Below are positions 23,601 to 34,757 of a DNA stretch of 64,000 bases, piece after piece. Origin of the DNA: Sisyra terminalis (taxonomy: Eukaryota; Arthropoda; Insecta; Neuroptera; Sisyridae). Position numbers and translations under genes: made by a program. The stretch spans positions 61,455,080 through 61,519,079 of the forward strand of contig OY292276.1 in assembly GCA_958496175.1 (NCBI GenBank), read 5' to 3'. The notes below the pieces were generated by a model. The model was not told the origin of the DNA and made no database searches. It saw only the letters and a program-made list of their open reading frames with translations. Within the stretch, counting starts at the first letter, position 1, and each line of letters starts with the position of its first letter.

Positions 23601-26600
23601 TTAACCTCTAGTTTTTGATTAGTAATACAAAATATAAATAAAAACATAATTTTAGAGGTGTGCGAATATCATTCGAATCGAATCGAATATTTGAATAGTT
23701 CGAATTATTCAAATAATAATTTTCTATCACCAAATTAATCAATATCGACAGAAAAGTTTGTTTTTTTAGTTATATTCGACTTAAGGGGTTAGGGGTTTTC
23801 AGAAGCATGAAAAAATGATTTTTTAATTATTTTTTTTTTGCTAGTAAATGATTTTATTTTACAAAAGTAAGAATATAGCATTAATCCGTTATATTTTGAC
23901 TTGACTTCATCAAAATTTCAAAAAAAAAAATCAATAATTTTCAAAGTTATGGCTGTTGGTGTGGACCCAGTTTCTCCAGAAATCCCTTGTGGTGATCATC
24001 ACAAATCCTGAGATTCATCAAAAATCAATCGGACCGAAAAAATTAGTCTTATTAATAGATAATCTAGTGCCTGATCGAAGCTTTTTTTTAAAAAAAAATT
24101 AACAAAATGGCGGCCTCAGGAATTTTTTTTCCGAATTTTCGGGAAAAAACCAACAGTTAATTGTTAAAAAAATCGAATTTAAAAAAAAAAATAATCCTTC
24201 GATCAGGCACTAGTTTTTCAAAAGCTGTATAAATTTCATTGAAATCTACCGAGCGGTTTTTGAATTACAGTGATTACCAGTTCAAAAAAAAAATAGTTTT
24301 GAACAAAAGCCATAACTTTTAAAATTATTATTTTTTTTTTTGAAATTTTGATGAAGTCAAATCGAAATATAATATATTAATGCTATATTCTTACTTTTAT
24401 AAAATAAAATAATTTACTACCAAAAAAAATAATATTAAAGAATTTTTTTTATGCCTCTGACTACCCCTAACCCCTTAATTAAGCTCGAATTATTTATTTT
24501 AGTTTAATTAATTAAATTTAAACTTATTAAATTTCTGCATTTAATTATTGTTTAAATCATTTTTAAACTATATTACGGACTGATTTAGTATTCGAACTAA
24601 GCGATTCGAAATTTGAATCAAATAATTCGAAAATTCGCACACCCCTACATAATTTAATAAGGAACGGGACAATATGGACATACATGTACAATTGGTTGCC
24701 TATACGCAGACAATGTATTCCATAAATCTTAAGTTACCTTGATACAATACGCCTTGCGGCGTATCAACAATAACATTTTCAAACGGCAACAACGATAGCG
24801 TGTACTCAATAACCAAACGAATCAAACGTTTCGAATAGAAAATGAATTCATCCCGTGACGTTTCTCGATTTCGAATGAACGTGTGAAGACCCCGAATTTG
24901 CGGCGTCGTCGGCAACAAAAGCAAATTTTCCGGCATCGGTTGTCCAATATATGAATGTGCTAATTTTTCCCGCAATTTAAATCCACGCTAAAAATTCAAA
25001 CTTTTAGCACAATTTTACTCAACGTATAACATTTTTAATTATATACAAGTTGCAATTGTGTGTGAACGTGTTGAACAATTAATTCGATAGCAACTTCGTT
25101 TTCACCGCCTCGTGGCACAATTATATCGGCATGCACCATACTGGGGGCAATGTAGTAATTGAAAGACGGCTGCACCATTGTACTATACTGTTTTAAAACA
25201 CCGTCCAAATCTCGGCCACGTTGCGATATATCTCTGAAAAAGATTAACGTTTAGTATTGTTAATTTAAAGTTAATGAGATGAAAGAAAAAACCTTTTTAG
25301 ACGGCGAGCTAGACGAATATCGGCGTCTGTGTCAACAAAAATTTTCATGTCCAACAATCTCAACACGTCAATGTTGTAAAAAGTTAAAATCCCCTCGAAA
25401 ATTATAACATTGGCTCCATACATAGTTTTCTAAAACAAAGTAATATTAATTCTATATTGTTATAAGTTTAGTAATGACATATTTTCATGATTTCCAATTT
25501 GATGAAAGAGATATCTTTTACAAAGATTCTTTGATAGATATCTTTTACATTTATTTCACTATCATAATATAATTCAGGGGTCGACAACCCGCAGCTCGTA
25601 GGCCACATGTGGCCCATGACTTTTATAAGTAAGAGCCTTACATACCTACCTACATAAATAAATAATTACCCGTGCAAAATATAAATAAATTTACATAATC
25701 ATAAATAAATTTGTACTCTTTTATTAGTTATACTGTGAAAGTTTAAGCTTTTAATATTAATATTAAGAGGTGTCGCATCGCAAATTTCGATTTTCCATTT
25801 AAATAACATGGGAACAATATTCTCTTGCATTTTGCAATTTTATAACTCACGTTGGTGACGACAATATTTCGGAATGACCAAGGTATATTCTTGTAGAAAA
25901 TTGAACGATCTACAAAAAAGGTTTTGTACAAGTTTTTGATATATTTGTTCCTTCAAAAGTTATTCGAGGTCAAACTTGAACTAAAGAGAAATTTTAATAT
26001 TTTTTTCAATTTTTTGACGCAATCATCAATTTTATGAGAAAATTTTATAGGACATTTTTTGCAGAGCACCTTTTTTCCATAACTTATCTGTATAAAAGTT
26101 TTTGATATTTTTCACAGGTTCTAAGTTATTTAATTAGAATAAAAAAAAATATGTTAAAAATATAATAATTCAGGGAATCTTTAGTTTAATTAAATAACTT
26201 AGGACCTGTGAAAAATATCAAAAACTTTTATAGAGATAAGTTATAGGAAAAAAAGTGCTCTACAAAAAATGTCTTATAAAATTTTCTCATAAAATTAATG
26301 GTTGCGTCAAAAAATTGAAAAAATATTTAAATATCTCTTTAGTTCAACTTTGACCTCGAATAACTTTTGAAGGAATAAATAAATCAAAAACTTGTACGGG
26401 ACCTTTTTTGTAGATCGTTCAATTTTCTACAAGAATATACCTTGGTCATTCCGAAATATTGTCACTAACGTGAGCTATAAAATTCCAAAGTGCAAGAGAA
26501 TATTGTTCCCATGTTATATAAATGGAAAATCGAAATTTGCGATGCGACACCTCTTAATATTAATATTAAAAGCTTCAACTTTTACAGGATTTTTTTTCGT

Positions 26601-28126
26601 CATTCCCAACAATATTTTCGAAATAATTAAGAAAAAAAAATCATTATTTTTTCTGAATCAATCAATGTATAGATATCTTCTATAGATACAGAGAAAAAAA
26701 TATTTACGTTAAGAATTGTCATCCCCATTATTCCGATACTATAGGGGTTAGGGGTGTGAGTTTAATTGTAAGGCTATCTTAGATAAAAAACAAGGTAATA
26801 CCCCTTCATTAGACGCGAATGCAGTTTTCAAATACTTAATCGTCTAAATCCTTTTATGCCATTTTGCCATCTAATTTGATAAATTACTAAGTACTGAAGT
26901 TCTAACTTATGGGAACAAACTTTTTCGATTCTCAATTACAAAAAAACTAAAGATCTTACCGATTTAAGAGATATTCTACAAAATGCAACTTCAAACCTCG
27001 AAGCTAATATACAACAAAAACGTCACCCTAATTTTTGTAAAATAGTTCTATTTTGAGTTCTCGTTTAAATTTTTGAAAAAAAGTTTTCGAATTTATTTCA
27101 ATTTAATTCACTATATGGCTTTTGTCAGCCAAAAGGTTGCCGATCGCCGATGTAATTAATATCAAACTTCCTCCAAAGCATTTTCGTTGGAATCATTCCA
27201 CTAAAAAGTTTATACCGAAATAGTTACCGTTCGAGCTTCTCGAGAATGAGTGACAAAATTGTAGACGGGAACTTCAACTTTTTTCCCGTCTTTCAGACGT
27301 TGAATGACCTCGTGTAAAAGTTCAAAATCAAAAGCGTCGGGATGGTCGAAATTGTATTCATTGTTTTCTGCAAGTGTGTGCTGTTTTTCGTTTAAGACCT
27401 TGTAAAATGAGTCCATGCTGAGCAGGGTGACCCAAGGCACGTCGAGGGACTCGATAATCTTTTCGGCGACTGTCGTTTTTCCTGATGCACTACCGCCACA
27501 TATGCCTACGGAAATTTAAGTTTAACAGAGATGTTTTTAATTTATGATATTTTTTTACCGATTACAAAAGGTTCGACTTGTTGTCCAGCTGAATTGTACC
27601 ACGGAGGACGGCCGGCTGTGTAGATGGTCCGCGTGAGACTTCGCAGCACCGATTCGGATGAGGTTTTCTTGGAGGATTGCGATAGTGAGGTAGTGCGTTG
27701 GCGACGTGCTTTCGGCGACTTTTGCGAGCCGGTGGACGGTGGTCGGGGACAATAAGGCACAGTGTTGGGCGACGCTGGCGACGTGTACATTTCCGCTTCC
27801 TCGTCAATAATTCCATCGTCGCTCCCGTAGACGTCGTGGAAGTCAATGCGACCCTCGCCTCCGTCACTACTTCAACCCAAAAAAAAAAAAAAAACGATCT
27901 CGATTAGACAACGTGGATGCCATAAATTAAAAACCCACAAAACATACACGCGGATTGCATGCCTTGTCTGCGTCAAATATTTCAACATTTCGGACCAATA
28001 CGTGGACAATTGTATAGAATATAAACTAACCACAGAAAAATGGGATAAATAAATTAAATAAATAGGACATTACCTGTCCGAACTTGCCGACGACGGTGGA
28101 TCAAATTGGGGGACTTTTGCTGCCAT
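20683..28126 (-). CDS. UCKL1: Uridine-cytidine kinase-like 1 (kinase plus UPRT-like domain)
   Basis: Eight exons: 28126-28074, 27869-27559, 27505-27228, 25429-25293, 25233-25047, 24987-24738, 21207-21062, 21003-20683. All joins keep frame and give 560 residues (family about 550-630). After a Ser-rich N-terminus with [12 protein letters not shown] and [12 protein letters not shown] comes the uridine kinase domain: P-loop GGSASGKT at 125-132, [24 protein letters not shown], and [14 protein letters not shown]. The C-terminal uracil-phosphoribosyltransferase-like domain has [12 protein letters not shown], the PRPP-type motif [12 protein letters not shown] (469-480), and [12 protein letters not shown]. 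Humans use it as a low-activity pyrimidine salvage kinase. Introns 3 (1.8 kb) and 6 (3.5 kb) are swollen by transposons while the others are 45-204 bp. Exon 2 can start at either of two AGs 3 bp apart (plus or minus one Ser). Confidence 0.95.
21274..22628. mobile_element. Giant fold-back element (1355 bp) in UCKL1 intron 6
   Basis: Ends TAGGGTGGGTCAAAAAAATC and the inverted GATTTTTTTGGCCCACCCTA. The 8-mer ATGGATAC flanks it exactly (21266-21273 and 22629-22636). The arms match inverted along their whole length with a few mismatches, e.g. GTGAGAATTTTTGCAAGGTG versus its left partner. Two internal TCTACAAAAA modules lie in each arm. The 8-bp duplication and TAGGG end fit hAT-type non-autonomous transposons. 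No transposase is encoded. Confidence 0.9.
22651..23232. mobile_element. Old hAT-like fragment hosting a MITE
   Basis: The left end AGGGGTCCTCAACC and the right end TTGGGAACCACTG resemble hAT termini. The interior is relatively GC-rich (GCCGGGCGGCGGGAACCGCC). A CAAGG MITE is inserted at 23045-23199. Confidence 0.5.
23045..23199. mobile_element. CAAGG...CCTTG MITE copy in UCKL1 intron 6
   Basis: Same family as 3929-4086, with TGACGTCATACGA inside. Flanks GGTGCCCAT (left) and GGTGCCCGT (right) agree at 8 of 9 positions. Confidence 0.88.
23653..24647. mobile_element. Fold-back hAT-like element (995 bp) in UCKL1 intron 6
   Basis: Ends TAGAGGTGTGCGAATATCAT and the inverted TTCGCACACCCCTA. The 8-mer CATAATTT flanks it exactly (23645-23652 and 24648-24655). 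Arms pair over several hundred bases, e.g. AAGGGGTTAGGGGT with ACCCCTAACCCCTT, and ATGAAGTCAAAT inverted. No coding capacity. Confidence 0.9.
24670..24710 (+). repeat. Dispersed 50-bp motif, copy 3
   Basis: ACATACATGTACAATTGG then TTGCCTATACGCAGA. It lies 28 bp inside UCKL1 intron 6, next to the exon 6 donor. Confidence 0.5.
25575..27149. mobile_element. hAT-like element (1575 bp) in UCKL1 intron 3
   Basis: The left end CAGGGGTCGACAACCCGCAG is a classic hAT terminus, and the right end GGTTGCCGATCGCCG is its inverted, mutated partner. Flanks ATATAATT and ATGTAATT match at 7 of 8 positions. No transposase frame remains. A fold-back element (25731-26597) sits inside. Confidence 0.75.
25731..26597. 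repeat. Imperfect palindrome nested in the hAT-like element
   Basis: Left arm from CTGTGAAAGTTTAAGCTTTT, right arm ending at AAAAGCTTCAACTTTTACAG. The arms meet near 26155. Both carry GATCTACAAAAAAGG modules and the AAAGTTATTCGAGGTCAAA tail. A single arm of the same family, with longer outer sequence, lies at 42195-42680. Confidence 0.8.
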
Positions 28127-28368
28127 TTTTCTGCTGGAGAAAAATCAAAAATCAACTTGCAGCTTTTGTTTTCTCATTACAAAGCCTAAGCTAACGAGTA
28201 TCTTTTACGTTAAAGTCATACCACGCGTGGACGGTAAATTACGCAATACGTACACGTTTGAAAGGGGGCGCCAAATTCCTGATTAATAACGCCAAAAGTG
28301 AGGTTACAACGACAAAACGTGTTTTTGCTTGCTAGATCCATGTGACTTAATTGACAATTTCGTAGAAA
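28127..28368. promoter_or_regulatory. Divergent promoter of UCKL1 and TTC27
   Basis: 242 bp between start codons. TGAGGTTACAAC at 28299-28310 is a third instance of the GAGGTTA motif. GC content is higher than in neighbouring intergenic DNA (CCACGCGTGGACGG palindrome near 28223). Confidence 0.6.
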
Positions 28369-30627
28369 ATGGAAATCGACGACAATTTAATGTTTGTTCA
28401 CAATTTATCGGAGGAAACGTTCACTGTGCACTGTACAAGTGATTTGTTGGAAGATTCCAACGTAAAACGTTTGCTGGATACGAAATTCGACCTGGATTGT
28501 CTTCGCCGCGATGACGACTTCCACGAATTGTCTGTGGAGAAGTTTCACTGTTTGTTTCGATTAGGGGTTGAAAGTATTCACAAATTTATTCAAATCAATT
28601 GGCTTGGACCTGAACTTACCGAAGCCACCAATGAAATCCCTGATTATCGAGATTTGCTCACGATGGACAGCGAGGAAATTAACGTTACCGTAAAAAACTG
28701 TGAATATTTTCTAATAGCCCGAGTAATATTCGATTTTCTAGGTGAAAAATTACCGTTGTCGCACGTTATTATCGTATGGAACTTACGATTAACATATATG
28801 CACCAGGTGATGCTGGAGGAACTAAGCCAAACTTTATTCAACAAACACGAAATGTTTATAAAAAAATTAGACCTAGACTGCATCAAAAACGAACAACATC
28901 GAGCAGAAATTCTAGTAGAATTGTCCCACTTGGCTCTTTTGTATGGAAATGTAACAAACGCAGAAAAATATATTGCCAAATCAAAAGACTTATTGAAAAT
29001 ATCGACGCAACTGCTCGGCAGTATGGGTATGCGAACGCAACACCAACAAAAATCAACCGCTCAAATGAAATTCGAAATTTCCCTATCCCGAAACGAACCG
29101 GAAAACGATAACTCGGAAAACTATCTTCCGGATATAGTTTCTCTGGACGATGACGTACGTTTAGATGCAATCAAATGGGACAATGATTCGATTCAAAATC
29201 GCAACATTAACGTTTTAGATCAATCCGTTTTATTGGCCGAAATTCGCTACCAACGACGTGCAATGCCCCAAGACAATTTATTGCACGAGGAAATGATGCC
29301 CGTGATTGATTTCTTGTTGACCCAAAAAAGTGGATGGTCCACTCGGCTGGTGACTCTTTTTATTAAATCCAAATTGGAGTCAACGCATAAACGAACAGTC
29401 GAACGAGCTTTGGCCCAAAGTGAAGGATTGATCGGTTCTGTAAAACGAACAAATCCTCCTTTTGAAAATCGAGTGAATCATTTTTGGGCGGTGGCTCCGC
29501 CACCGCGATGGGACCTGGAGCACCAATTGGCCGACCTGATGCTCTCAATCGGCTTGGTGAAAGCCGCTTTGGAGTATTACCTGAAATTAAATCTATGGGA
29601 AGATGTGATTGTTTGTTATACGATTTTAGAGTTGAAACATCTTGCAGCTAAATATATCCAACAAGAATTGGATGTTAGACCCAATGTTAAATTGATGTGT
29701 TTGTTGGGCGATTGTACCAGTGATGTGGAGTGTTATCAAAAAGCTTTGGAGATGTCGAGTTATAAAAGTTCGCGTCCTCATCGCCACTGGGGGATGTATT
29801 TGTTTGGGAAGAAGTTATATGAAGAGTGTATTCCCCATTTTCAGAAGTCGTTGGAAATAAATTCGTTGCAGGGAACGGTTTGGTTGCGATTGGGTTATGC
29901 AGCCCTAAGTGTTGAAAATTGGGAGTTGGCAGCGACGGCGTATCGGAGATACACGGCAATTGAACCGACAGCGTTTGAGGCCTGGAATAATTTGGCTCGA
30001 ATTTACATAGCCCTGGGGGATAAGAATAGGGCGCATCGCGCCCTAAGCGAAGCGATTAAATTCAGTTACGACAATTGGCAAGTATGGGAAAATCTAATGC
30101 TTACCAGTGCCGACACTGGCCACTTCGACGACATAATCCTAGCCTACCACCGACTGTTAGATCTTCAAGGCAAACACGTCGACGTAGAAATTCTCACGAT
30201 TCTCGTCCGAGCAATTCTTCAAGACATCGCCGACTTCGAGGACAACTCCCCCAAACGTTTAACAAAAAAATGCCTAGAACTCCTCGGTCGGGTTACATCA
30301 ATCCATCCCAACGAATACAAAATATGGGAACTATACGCATTATTGACGGACGATATCAAACTAAAAGTGCAACGCCTCCAGAGAGCCTATCGAGCCCTTG
30401 TCCAAAACACCACGTGGTCCAAAGACTTACACCAGTGCAGTTTAGTCTTAAACATTTGCAAACAACTGGGCGAAACTTGCGTCGAAGCTGGAGACATTTC
30501 ACTGAGTTCTTCGGTACGATTGTCTTTGAAATCAGCCGTGAAAGCCGCCGAAGACCAAGACTGGACTCAACACAGTGAACTTCTCAACGAAATTAAAAGT
30601 CTAATTGAAAGTTTAACACCTAAATAA
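28369..30627 (+). CDS. TTC27: Tetratricopeptide repeat protein 27 homologue
   Basis: A single uninterrupted 752-codon frame, slightly shorter than the roughly 840 residues of vertebrate TTC27. The N-terminal two thirds are helical without obvious motifs but hold the conserved RNINVLDQSVLLAEIRYQRR and VNHFWAVAPPPRWDLEHQLA blocks typical of the family. Consecutive TPRs run from about residue 470 to 600 (FGKKLYEECIPHFQKSLEIN, TVWLRLGYAALSVENWELA, AWNNLARIYIALGDKNRAH). TPR arrays are protein-binding scaffolds. The cellular role of TTC27 is poorly known; chaperone-linked assembly functions have been proposed. It is intronless here while most neighbours have introns. It is head-to-head with UCKL1 and tail-to-tail with the next gene. 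Confidence 0.93.
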   Translation: MEIDDNLMFVHNLSEETFTVHCTSDLLEDSNVKRLLDTKFDLDCLRRDDDFHELSVEKFHCLFRLGVESIHKFIQINWLGPELTEATNEIPDYRDLLTMDSEEINVTVKNCEYFLIARVIFDFLGEKLPLSHVIIVWNLRLTYMHQVMLEELSQTLFNKHEMFIKKLDLDCIKNEQHRAEILVELSHLALLYGNVTNAEKYIAKSKDLLKISTQLLGSMGMRTQHQQKSTAQMKFEISLSRNEPENDNSENYLPDIVSLDDDVRLDAIKWDNDSIQNRNINVLDQSVLLAEIRYQRRAMPQDNLLHEEMMPVIDFLLTQKSGWSTRLVTLFIKSKLESTHKRTVERALAQSEGLIGSVKRTNPPFENRVNHFWAVAPPPRWDLEHQLADLMLSIGLVKAALEYYLKLNLWEDVIVCYTILELKHLAAKYIQQELDVRPNVKLMCLLGDCTSDVECYQKALEMSSYKSSRPHRHWGMYLFGKKLYEECIPHFQKSLEINSLQGTVWLRLGYAALSVENWELAATAYRRYTAIEPTAFEAWNNLARIYIALGDKNRAHRALSEAIKFSYDNWQVWENLMLTSADTGHFDDIILAYHRLLDLQGKHVDVEILTILVRAILQDIADFEDNSPKRLTKKCLELLGRVTSIHPNEYKIWELYALLTDDIKLKVQRLQRAYRALVQNTTWSKDLHQCSLVLNICKQLGETCVEAGDISLSSSVRLSLKSAVKAAEDQDWTQHSELLNEIKSLIESLTPK

Positions 30628-30649
30628 AACAATACATGTATTTGATTAA

Positions 30650-30655
30650 AATAAA
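30650..30655 (+). terminator. Poly(A) signal of TTC27
   Basis: AATAAA 23 bp past the stop. The facing transporter gene has its own minus-strand AATAAA at 30688-30683, so both 3' ends fall within about 140 bp. Confidence 0.6.
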
Positions 30656-30765
30656 TTGAATTATTTTTTATTTCGTCGTAGTTTTATTTAAAAAAAAAAA
30701 GTAGTAATAATCTTAATATGGCACATTTTCCTGAAAAAATAATACTAATCTACACTTGGAACAAG

Positions 30766-32293
30766 TTAATCTCCATGTTCCAATTCATTTTCAATTTCAG
30801 TGAAAGATTTTGCTTTGGTTTCTATCATTGTGACACGCACGAAAAATAGGGCTAGAATTGAAATTACCGCGAATATGTAAAACGTTAGGTCTAGTCCCAC
30901 TAGGTTGATTATTTCGAGAAAATATTTGGAAATGAGAAAGGTAACGATGAAGTTAATAATGACGGTGAAGGCAATACCACGGTTTTTGATTTCTTGGGGG
31001 AAAATTTCGCTGACTACGACCCACGGAATTGGGCCGAAGCCGACTTGGAATGCGAGGGCGTAGCCGCTGAGAGCTAGAAATGGAATTATGCCGTAGGTAA
31101 GAGGCATGGTTTCGGGGAAAACTCGACGCAATGTTAGGTAGACGCCGGTTATTAGTAAGCAAAGTGCCATGTAGAATGCGGAATTTGAAAGTAAGTAGAC
31201 GCGGCCCTGTTTGTCGGCGACAGCCTCTCCGATTAGGACTCCAAGCAGTTGAACGATGCCGAGGAGAATAAAAACGGTGCTGGTCGTCAGTGGAATTCCT
31301 GACGATTGGAAAATAACGTAGGAGTATGACATTATGGAGTACAATCCAGAAAGTTGTTGAAACACCATGATACCAGTTCCGATCAAAAACGCTCGTCTGG
31401 TCGATCTTTTTCGCATGATTCGACAAAATCCCACTCGATTTCGATGATAATTTTCGTCGTCGGCCACAATTTCTTGAATTTCCTCGTCTACATTATAGTT
31501 TTTTCCACGTAGATACAAAAGTGCTTTGCGGGCTTCATCCATACGACTTTTTCGCACCAAATAAATTGGACTTTCTGGTTGGAAAAGAAAGACCAGTCCA
31601 AATATCAATGGAAGTCCAGCACAAACTGCCGACAGAGTAATAAGTGGTGTGAAATCCGAAACTGTATAAACGAAGAGTATTCCAATAGTAGTCATCAATT
31701 GAAACATGGAAACGAGAGCTCCACGTATTTCTTTTTCGGCGATTTCGGCTATATAAAGCGGGGCGACCACGCAAAAACCACCGCAAGCCAAGCCGGTGAT
31801 GAAGCGGCCGACGTAGATGGCGGTGAGAGATTTTGCAAAAACTATTGTAATCCATCCGGCTGTGTACGGAATAAGTAGACCCAACAAGGTCCATTTACGG
31901 CCGATGCAATCGATTAGGCAACTGATCGGCCCGAAGATGGTGGCGGCGCCGAGGAACACCAACGAGCCGATCCAGCCGATCGCGGCGCGATCCACAACCA
32001 GCCCAAAAGCGGTTCCAGCACCGATCGCGGCTGGCGACAGCCAGCCCAAAACCGTACCCAATCCTAGCGCTCCCAAAGTTGCCGAAATCGCGGCCACATA
32101 CTGCGGAAATGATTTACCACGAGCCCGACGTTTAACTGGACTCACCAAAATTCCGGGCGGACCAAAAACATTTTCCTAAAACAAATATTAAACGATAAAT
32201 ATCCAAAAATCAAATCCATTAACCTATTACCGTTTGTGTTGCAATACTTCCATAATTTCGTTTCGTCTCTACAATCAAATTTTCACTATCCAT
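30766..32293 (-). CDS. Tret1-like sugar transporter A (MFS)
   Basis: Two exons: 32293-32231 (MDSENLIVETKRNYGSIATQ...) and 32175-30766, in phase 0 across a 55-bp intron. The product is 490 residues with 12 predicted membrane helices. Sugar-porter signatures are visible: GWIGSLVFLGAATIFGPIS, GRKWTLLG, GRFITGLACGGFCVVAPLYI with EIRG, PESPIYLV, VFQQLSGLYS, and VGFGPIPWVVVSEIFPQEIK. The C-terminal PETKG box reads IETKAKS, and the D-x-GRR loop reads ADKQGRVYLL; both are departures from the family. It should move trehalose or a hexose across the plasma membrane, but the substrate cannot be read from sequence. It is a diverged paralogue of the gene at 36076-37705 and is head-to-head with it. Confidence 0.9.
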
Positions 32294-33975
32294 TTTCAAG
32301 GGAAACACCAAAAATTCGGCCATGAAATTTTGACCAACTCAATCACTGTTGAATTAAGACGTACAAATTGTACATTTAATTGAAAAATATCAATGCAATT
32401 CCGTGACAATGTGTAGTAAAAGATAAATAATATAAAGTGTGTAATCTCTAATGACTTTGCATTGGCCGACTGCCTTTCCAAACAACAAAACCGGTTTGGA
32501 AAAATATTGGATGAAAAAAAAAACTATATAATAACAGAAGACAGAAACAGGTGCGGGATTCCGAAGGTATGATTGATTTATTGTCTTTTCTATTGAAAAA
32601 AGTTTTATACTCTTCTTTTATTGTTTCTTACCCAATTTTGCGCCCAATCTGTTGAATTTGGTTCAACCAAGTTATTTCCGTATTTTTGTAAGGTTTCCCC
32701 TATTAATAAATCATAAAAATATTTCAAATGAAAACATCTTACATCATCAAATTCATATACTTATCTACAATTGTTGGATTCAATGTTTATGCTCTTATTT
32801 AAATCGATAATTAAAAGTTTAATTTGATGGAAATTTTATTATGGAATTTTTTCGTAGCAATTAAATTCTAAGCAGAAATTCTTTCGACCAATTATGTATT
32901 AAAACCATGAGGTCAAAGAATGGGCAATCAGTACATTTCCATCAGCCCATATTTTTATCTAATAACTTTATAAATAAAATCATAATTGATGCTTTATTAC
33001 GGTATTTTTTTTATCTATTCCATATAGGTTCCCAACCTTTTGTGAACCACCGCAGAATATATTTAGCCTCATATAAATTTGCTAAAACAAAGAATAGTTC
33101 AGGACCTTCGACTTTTGTCTATAAAGTTATCACTATTTAAAAAAAAAAAAATACCCCTTACAGCGGTGCGGAGGACCAATTCTGGTGGAAAGAATTTTAC
33201 GTAATAATCTTTTTTAAATATTTCATATTTCCATCAATGACCCGAATTGAGATTCATTAGAATATATATGAGAAGCTTCTAAGTATAAACAGCCAACGCA
33301 TATCCATAACTTCCTTCATAGTTATTTGTTTAATTTGTCCATATATCTTAGGAGTAATTCGAAAATTTACTTGGGAAAGAAGTCATCGCTTTTTTCCTCA
33401 TAATGGATATATATTTATGAAGGAGGGGGTCTTCAAATGGCACATTTTTCCTAGATAATTTATGAGTGGTAAATCCGGTTGATCCTTACAGGTCCGTAAC
33501 GGGGAGTATTGTTATCAATTATGGTAATATATCCAGTAAATTGGTGAAAATTCAATCCCCAGATCGGATCATTTAAATAACTTTCTCTCATTCCGCCTGA
33601 AACCACGGTAACTAAGGTCCTGGATTCTTATGGGTAATTTTTTGGGATCCAAAGCCCAAAATATTTTCATTTTTATATCTAAAATATAGCATTTCTTTGG
33701 CTTTCAATAGTCCACAATTATAAAGGCCAAAACCTCCATAAAATTGGATTGAGATGTGGGTTTTTAGCATTTAGTTCAGAAAATGTTGCCACTTTTTATT
33801 CTATACAAACGAGTTTTTGCATTTGAGCAACAAAAATGCATTAATTTATTGCGTAATACTAAGAAATAAATATTTATCAGTTGAAGAAAAATGCACAAAA
33901 TTGGACGAATTTTCTTATGTGAAGGTATTTAGAGTTGCTGATCCCAAATTGGCCGTTAAAATTTTAGATGTACAT
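32294..33975. other. Upstream region of transporter A, no other gene seen
   Basis: AT-rich, with hAT-like end debris near 33025 (AGGTTCCCAACCTTTTGTGAA) and no exon-like frame. Confidence 0.4.
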
Positions 33976-34749
33976 TAGGGTGATTTTTTTTTGACTTTTT
34001 TTGGTCCCATCGTGAAATTTTGTTGGAAATACCAAAAAAAAAATCCCTGAAAGTTTGAGCCCTTAATATTAATTGTAAGTCCTCGACCAAGACGTGTAAA
34101 GATTTCCCATTGAAAATACACGGAAACTCTGAATTTTTATTTTTAAATTTCTATATCTCAGCGGAATTTCATGAGATCGTTTTTTCTCAGAATTAAACGC
34201 TCTACAAAAGTGCCCATTGCAACAAAGTCGTAACTCACACCGGTGAGGTAGTACGGGCCACTGAACCTGATTTTTCCATAAAATTCAAGGCTTAATATCT
34301 CGTTTAATATTGATCTTCGCGATTTGGTCTACAGGACCTTTTTTGTAGGAAATCAAATTCTCTACAAGTTTTTCATTTATAATTTTTCCGTAGCTCTTGT
34401 TATTTACGAGATAAATGCAAAAAAAAACGCGAATTTTATGGAAAAATCACGTTCAGTGGCCCGTACTACCTCACCGGTGTGAGTTACGACTTTGTCGCGA
34501 TGGGCACTTTTGTAGAGCGTTTAATTCTGAGTCATAATCATCTTCGGTAAAAGCGATCCCATGAAATTCCACTGAGATATAGAAATTTAAAAATAAAAAA
34601 TCAGAGTTTCCGTGTATTTTCAATGGGAAATCTTTACACGTCTTGATCGAGGACTTAAAATTAATATTAAGGGCTCAAACTTTCAGAGAATTTTTTTTTT
34701 GGTATTTCCAACCAAATTTCACGATGGGACCAAAAAAAAAATCACCCTA
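33976..34749. mobile_element. TAGGGTG-type fold-back element (774 bp), best-preserved copy
   Basis: Ends TAGGGTGATTTTTTTTTGAC and the inverted ATCACCCTA. The 8-mer ATGTACAT flanks it exactly (33968-33975 and 34750-34757). The arms mirror each other throughout, including GGCCCGTACTACCTCACCGG and CTACAAAAGTGCCCAT. Related copies: 1-331 (one arm) and 62733-63762. hAT-type by duplication length and end; non-autonomous. Confidence 0.92.
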
Positions 34750-34757
34750 ATGTACAT

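Noticed and set aside
26392..26685. 97-codon frame in UCKL1 intron 3, also seen in inverse at 25743-25931 and at 42270-42455
   Set aside because: The similar peptides come from copies and arms of one palindromic repeat; open frames arise from the repeat sequence, not from a conserved protein.
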